Below, one piece after another: positions 58,556 to 64,000 of a stretch of 64,000 bases of DNA. Made by a program: the position numbers and the translations under genes. Each line of letters opens with the position of its first letter. The stretch's first letter is position 1. The stretch is taken from the NCBI GenBank assembly GCA_949361645.1, contig OX442430.1, positions 151,501 to 215,500 on the forward strand. Reading direction: 5' to 3'. The notes beneath the pieces are model-generated. The model was not told the origin of the DNA, made no database searches, and saw nothing but the letters and a program-made list of their open reading frames with translations. The DNA is from Spongilla lacustris. Its lineage: Eukaryota > Porifera > Demospongiae > Spongillida > Spongillidae.

Positions 58556-58724
58556 GCCGGCATACACAGGGCGACTTCCTGCCGACTTGTCGCATGCAAC
58601 TCAAATGAATATGGACAAATGTTCCGCAAACCATCAGTAAACTAAACAATTATGGAACTTTTACCCATATTCATTCGACTTGCATGCGACAAGTCGGCAG
58701 GAAGTCGCCCCGTGTATGCCGACC
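58556..58724. mobile_element. Short MITE nested in the Helitron intron
   Basis: Arms of about 70 bp begin GGCATACACAGGGCGACTTC. They are inverted copies of each other with a 35-bp centre. Fragments of the same family are at 7828 and 13270. It lies within the intron between the first Helitron exon and the Rep exon. Confidence 0.8.
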
Positions 58725-58871
58725 GTTAAACCTGGGTGTAATGAATAGCTTAACTAATCAACAGTTGGCGTGTGATTGAATGGGGTCTGTTTTTAACTAA
58801 TACATGTATTCTATATGTGTATACGCAATGTTAACTGCAGATATTTCAGTATTTATTTTGTTTATCACTGT

Positions 58872-61627
58872 AGCTACTCCCTGTATGAACCTAACCAAAC
58901 CATACTAAGGGAGTATAAAAGTGGCCTAGAAAAGGCTATTCTAAGGAATAGCACATTGTTAGATGAGTTCAATGATGCCTTTTGCAAAACCCACCCATGG
59001 TTAGCGCAAAAGGTCTGTACTAGATCTGCACATGCAGCTGTTAGTGAGGTTTGTGCAGGTGCATTGCTTAACAAGGCACTGAGCATGCGTAGAAAAAAAG
59101 CAGGTGAATTTCTGCATGATGTTCGTGCTATTAATGCAATAAAATTAGCTGATAGTGACATTCTTGCTGGGGTAAGGTACCATACTGCTAGTGCTGAGCC
59201 TTTCTTCTACGATGCCTTGGTGCTATAGCAGTAGACCTGAATGGTAGGTGTGTGGTGGCAGAGGAGATAGGCGACAGGCATTGTGGCAGTATGCGTCCAC
59301 TGAGATGGAAATGCACAAAAGAATGTCGGCTGCTCACTAATTGTGAAATAGACGTTGTATTGGGGACAAAGGTGCTATTTCAAAAATGCACAGAAGATGT
59401 TAGAGCTGGCCTTGACAGTCTAGATTCAGGGTGTGGTTATGTGCATCATGATAGCACTTTGCAATCAGACTTGCGCTTTAGTGAGTGGCATGGACACCCT
59501 ATTTCCTGTGAGTTCCCAACATGCTCCAGTCCACTGAGGGTAATAAGGGCAATTGCACCTCACTACCCTGTGCTAAGGGGCTTCCTTTGGAAACTTTATT
59601 CTGTCCACAAAACGCACATGGCCATTAAAGCTATTGATGCAATGCTTTCTAGTGGCAGTGTTGATGAACTGATAGAGTACCTTGGTTTGAAGGATAACTT
59701 ACCTGAGTTATTCAGCGAGGAAGGTGCAGAGCATCCCATAGTTAGTGAAGACCATTCATCACCTGGTCTTGGCTGCATTGAAAGACACCTGCTTATTACA
59801 CATGCTGATCTCATTGCTGAACTAAAGTCCAAGTTCAATGATGATGCAGAGTTTCCCTGTTGTTGCTGTGAGCGTTTATGTCGGCGTACAGCAGTGTCTT
59901 GTGTTGACTTCAGTAACCTCCACAAGTACCAAACAGCTGCATGGTTGACATTGAAAGCTCACATCCTACAAAACAGTGGTACTGAAAAACTTTACATTCT
60001 ACCATATCTTAATAAGAACACTATGCCTGCACGATGTGTTCTTAATGGGCTTGTCACTGAACCTGTACCAGATGAGCTAAAATCGCTTGATGCTCTCAGT
60101 AAACAGTTAATTCAGAGAGCAAAAGCTTTTCAGACAATAGTGAGGTTGGGTACATATTTTGGTAAAGTGCCAGCATATAATGCCCTCCAAGCCTGTAAAG
60201 GTACCATGTTCTTTCTGCCCTTACCACTAAACAAAACATGGGAGACCCTATCAGAGGTCCATGTCAGTGAAACTGACATAGTGACTTTGCCTGACCCAGA
60301 GCTGTTCATAATTTTGAATGGTGTTCCTACTAAAAATAAGGTTGTGTGGCAGACCTTAGTAGATGTAAATGCCTTAAAGTTAGCCATACATAAACTGAAG
60401 GAAATAAATTGGCTGTATAAAAATCTGGATGATCAATCTTTAGATGATGCAGCAAAGAAGGTGGTAGAGGTGGTTGACAAGGCCTCTAGCAAGATGTTAG
60501 AAAAGGCCTCTGTCGACGACATAGCTGCATTACAGTCATATACGATTCGATCACTGGATCAACAAGGGTCAGCATTGATGGATGTTGAACAGTACAAGAT
60601 GCTGAATGTCAAAGATGATCCAATCCAAAGCAGACAGAAACATCTCGATGTGATGTGTTTTCCAACACTTTTCCCCTCAGGACAGTTTGGTGAATTCCAC
60701 CCTCGAGATAAGCCTGTGTCAGCATCAGAGTACACCAAGTCTAGGCTACTGAACAAAGATTCCAGGTTTCGGAAAGATCCACAATATGTTTTCTTCTTAT
60801 TGTGGCAGCAAGAAATGCGGCAAATCTCTGCAGGCATTTACAATGTTCTGAAAAGTACAAGTAAAGGCAAAATGCCTGTGCATGAATTCCTTGCTAGAGT
60901 GTCAAAATCTGATGAAAATGTTGAGGCAAATCTTTCCACGATATTTCAATCTGTTCGTGGTACTAAACAGTACTGGTTTCATAAAAGTAGTGAGCTGAAA
61001 TGCATGCTTAGAGAATATGGGTCACCTTCAGTGTTCCTTACTTTCAGCTGTGCAGAGTACGACTCAGAGCACATTGCTAGGTACCTCAGGAAGGTCAATG
61101 ACCAACCTGCTAGCTGTCCCATATCTAAGCTTTGCACTGAAGATCCTGTTTCTGTGTCCAGAAAATTTTCTCAAAATTTTCACGATCTCTTTAATACAGT
61201 AATATTGAAAGGGTCTGTGCTTGGAATAGTTGAACACTTCTATTTTAAGAAAGAATATCAGATGCGGGGAGCCCCACATTATCATGTATTATTGTGGATC
61301 CAAGGTGCACCCGTGATTGGAAAGAGTGACCCAACAGAGGTTCTTGCTTGGATCCAAGAACGCATCACCTGCAAAATCCCTGATGCAACTCTGAATCCTG
61401 AACTCCATGCATTAGTCACTAAGTACCAAATGCATAAATGTACTGACTATTGCAAACGCAGGAGAAAGCTTAAAAGTGCTTTCATTACCACGTGCAGATT
61501 TGGCTTTCCACGTGACTGTACCGAGAGTGCAGTGCTAAACCCTGTAGAGGAATGTCTTAAGTCGAGGAAAAAGATATACAATCTTCCACGCTCGGCTGAT
61601 GAGTGTTCACAGCTGAATCTTCATTGA
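58872..61627 (+). pseudogene. Helitron Rep (HUH) region
   Basis: It starts after CACTGTAG at 58871 with YSLYEPNQTILREYKSGLEK. A frameshift near 59220 separates it from the long frame 59252-61627. A Cys-rich segment (EFPCCCCERLCRR) is followed by the Helitron-like N domain (KHLDVMCFPTLFPSGQFGEF) and the HUH motif in RGAPHYHVLLW. The two tyrosines of the Rep site are in AHYVTGYVTKAEK, which falls in the next frame (from 61603). A deletion at about 61603-61630 removes the linker between NLPRSADE and FTAESS. Helitron Rep nicks and joins single strands during rolling-circle transposition; this copy is broken. Confidence 0.8.
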
Positions 61628-63886
61628 CTCTGGCTCACTATGTCACAGGTTATGTAACCAAGGCTGAGAAAAGTGGTATGCAGGAGGTGTGGCAGGAGGT
61701 CAATGCTAATAGTACCATTTATTGTAAGTTGTGGTCATTTGGGGTCAGGTCCTTACGTTCCAGAGAGTGCGGCCTTTATGAGGCCAGTGACCTACTGCTT
61801 GGTGACCATCTCACTGAGAAATCAGAGACTGTGAAATGGGTTGATGTTGCAATGCAACATAAGCGTAAGCGCAGGCTTAAGAGCCATGCGCAGCTTGTAG
61901 AAATAGAAAAGAACAATCCTGGCTCCACAGATATTTTAGAGGGTAGTGTGGTGGACATATTTTACCCTGCAAGGCCTGTAGAGCTGGAGGATGTATGCCT
62001 GTATGACTTCATAAAGTGGTATTCATATCGTGGGACCAGTGATGGTGGTACTAGAGTATACCAGAAGTTACATAAACCTGTCCTACCAAACCACAAACTG
62101 TTTGACCCCTCAACTGAGAACCAAAGAGAGAATTATTACTACTCTCTCATGCTGCTATTCATCCCATTTCGAGATGAGAGTAATCTAATAGCAGAGGGAG
62201 AAACAGCTGAGGTTGCTTTTAATCACCTTATTGGGGAAAATGCTGATTTCTCAGAGCACCATGAGAAGTTACAGGCACTACTTAAGGCGCAGACAGCTGT
62301 AATAAAAATAAATGAGGCAAGACAGGAGCAAGATGCACCAGCACCTCCTGCCGAGGAAGATGCCTTCTTCCATGGTGAGGCAAAATCAGCAATGGAAGAT
62401 TTGTTCCATCTCAATGAGTGTACATCGGGGACAGAGACAGTTGAAGACCGTGTTGCAAAGCTTAATGCAGATCAACTGCGAGTCTTCAACAGTGTCAGTG
62501 ACCATCTTTCTCACCAAATGCGTCATGAAAATGGCGAATGTTCCTGTACTAAAAATAACCCCCTGTGCATGTTCATAAGTGGTGTTGGTGGAACAGGAAA
62601 GTCCTTTCTAATTCATACCACCAGAGCCATGGTAAATGAATTGTGGAAGGATAATAAAGACTCTGTACGGTGTGCACTAGCTGCCCCCACTGGGTTGGCT
62701 GCATTTAATATAGATGGTGTCACCGTTCACAGGCTTTTCCAATTGCCAATAGAACATGATTCTAAAACATCAAGTTATTGGCCACTTCCAAAAGAATCGT
62801 TAAAAATGATGAGAAACAGTTTCAAACATCTTAAGCTAATCATTATTGATGAGGTCAGCATGCTTAGCAGCCTATGTTTAGCTTATGTACACCTTATACT
62901 TGAAGAAGTGTTTGGAAGTGACCAATGGTTTGGGGCAATGAATGTCCTGTTTGTTGGGGACATACTACAGCTCCCTCCAGTGAATGGTTCTATGGTGTTT
63001 CAGAATATTTGCAACAAAGTAATTGCCGTAAGGCTAGGCTGCATGACATCAGTGAACATCTGGAGGGAAACTGTAGTATATGATGAACTGACCATTAATG
63101 AGCGACAAAAACGGGACCCTGAATTTGGTCACTTGTTAAACGAGGTCAGGGTTAATTGTATTTCAGATAAAACAGTTGCTCAGTTGCACAAAGCTGTTAT
63201 TACATGCACAGCTGTTGAAAAGTTCCAAGAACTTTTAGGTCAGGGTTTGTCTCCAGTGTGCTTATTTGCTACAAGAAAGTCATGTGACCAGTTTAACATA
63301 GACATGCTCTCTAAAGTGGGTTCAGAGGTAGTAAAGATACCCTGTATAGATGAATTTGATGAAACAGCAGGGACAGTAAAATGGACCAAGAGGGCAGCAT
63401 CTGAACTAGAAAAGCTAAATAAAGATTGTAACACAACTGCTGGTTTGGAGGCAGAATTAAAACTAGCTGTAGGGGCTAGAGGAGTACATTCAGGTCACAT
63501 TTGATCATACTCCTAATTTGCAGTTTACGATTGATCGCATTCATAGCAAATTCCAAATTCTGCGTCGGTTTTATGTGCACAGAAAACAATTTCCCTTGAT
63601 ACTGGCATTTGCTGTAACAATACACAAGTGTCAAGAGTTGTCGTTAGATTGTGCTATAGTCGACCTTTCCAGCAGTGTGTTTGCAACAGGAATGGCATAT
63701 GTCGCCATCTCTAGGGTTAGAACACTAGCTGGGTTACACTTGCTAGCATTTGATCCTAGATCTATCAAGGTCAGTACTGAATGTGTCCAAGAGCTACCAG
63801 CGCCCATTTTACCTCACTTCTCCATACACCAGTCATTTGTCAATTGGTACACAATGAAGCTACAAGCTGTAAAAAATAAAAGGTAA
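61606..63886 (+). pseudogene. Helitron Pif1-type helicase region
   Basis: The frame 61603-63504 carries the Rep tyrosines, then Walker A (GVGGTGKSF), APTGLAAFNIDGVTVHRLF, Walker B (IIIDEVSM) and FVGDILQLPPV. After LKLAVGAR a deletion with frameshift (63480-63500) removes the region usually containing the next motif. The sequence resumes with FDHTPNLQF, FPLILAFAVTIHKCQELSLD and YVAISRVRTLAGLHL (motifs V and VI) and stops at 63886. The helicase would unwind donor DNA in rolling-circle transposition. Confidence 0.85.
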
Positions 63887-64000
63887 TGGTGGTGTACAGG
63901 TGACATTTACTGAGCCTCTACCAACACCAGGTTAAAGAGCTTTGAAAGGAAGGAAAAGAACTTAATGGAACATCAGTAAGATACTGCATTCATCCCTTCA
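63887..64000. other. Right edge of window
   Basis: Sequence after the helicase stop. No Helitron 3' hairpin or CTRR terminus was identified in these bases. Confidence 0.5.

Larger units (their letters stand above)
57054..64000 (+). mobile_element. Large Helitron, decayed, running off the window
   Basis: The element begins at an A/T junction with TCGAGAGTTACGGTAGTAAC, forming the same 9-bp stem as at 42617. It contains a basic-repeat N-terminal frame, an HUH Rep domain and a Pif1-type helicase. The 3' hairpin and terminal CTAG-like end were not found before 64000. At least four disabling lesions exist. Confidence 0.85.

Overview
The window is nuclear DNA of an animal. Genes are split by canonical GT-AG introns, several only 42-70 bp long, and transposon families and satellites fill most of the space. 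Recurrent TGCATGCA and TACATGTA words, very short introns and the gene families present fit an early-branching invertebrate; I favour a demosponge, but a cnidarian cannot be excluded from sequence alone.

Layout. 1-1.5 kb holds HECT ubiquitin-ligase exons (minus strand), which may be the 3' part of a gene beginning at 13.7 kb whose main exon encodes a long MQGPSG tandem repeat followed by a domain like that of G2E3-type proteins. Two near-identical 4.07-kb copies of one composite repeat lie in inverted orientation at 2903-6976 and 22509-26577. Each carries a Ty3/gypsy gag remnant, a GTACAGG minisatellite, and an RNase H/integrase remnant on the opposite strand. Between the arms lie minisatellites, foldback elements, a frameshifted Ulp1-like protease remnant, and a DDE integrase-like gene that is intact except for one stop codon.

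26.6-32 kb contains a small candidate secreted-protein gene, a 35-bp minisatellite, a decayed gypsy integrase and G-tract elements. The central discovery is at 32597-40492: a 7.9-kb element with hAT-like termini (CAGGGTTGCCGAA) and a perfect 8-bp target duplication, inserted into an older hAT-type coding sequence. Inside it lies an apparently intact nine-exon gene (36470-39870, minus, 981 codons). Its product has the layout of vertebrate RAG1: an N-terminal zinc-binding domain, a RING plus an extra zinc finger, and a DDE core. The core reproduces the RAG1 spacing of the second catalytic Asp to the CxxC, the H-x4-H pair, and the final Glu.

41-48 kb holds a gypsy RNase H remnant, a truncated Helitron 5' end, a cluster of GGTTCCCG motifs, a near-perfect 106-bp hairpin, a foldback element, and a Crinkler-type nuclease-kinase gene. 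49-54.5 kb is satellite-rich, with a 138-bp satellite arranged as two opposed arrays. 55.5-57 kb holds two foldback MITEs, and 57054 to the right edge is a large decayed Helitron with basic-repeat N-terminus, HUH Rep and Pif1-type helicase.

The window as a whole is a transposon graveyard around a few real genes. The RAG1-like gene stands out because its frame and all eight introns are preserved among neighbours that are mostly broken.
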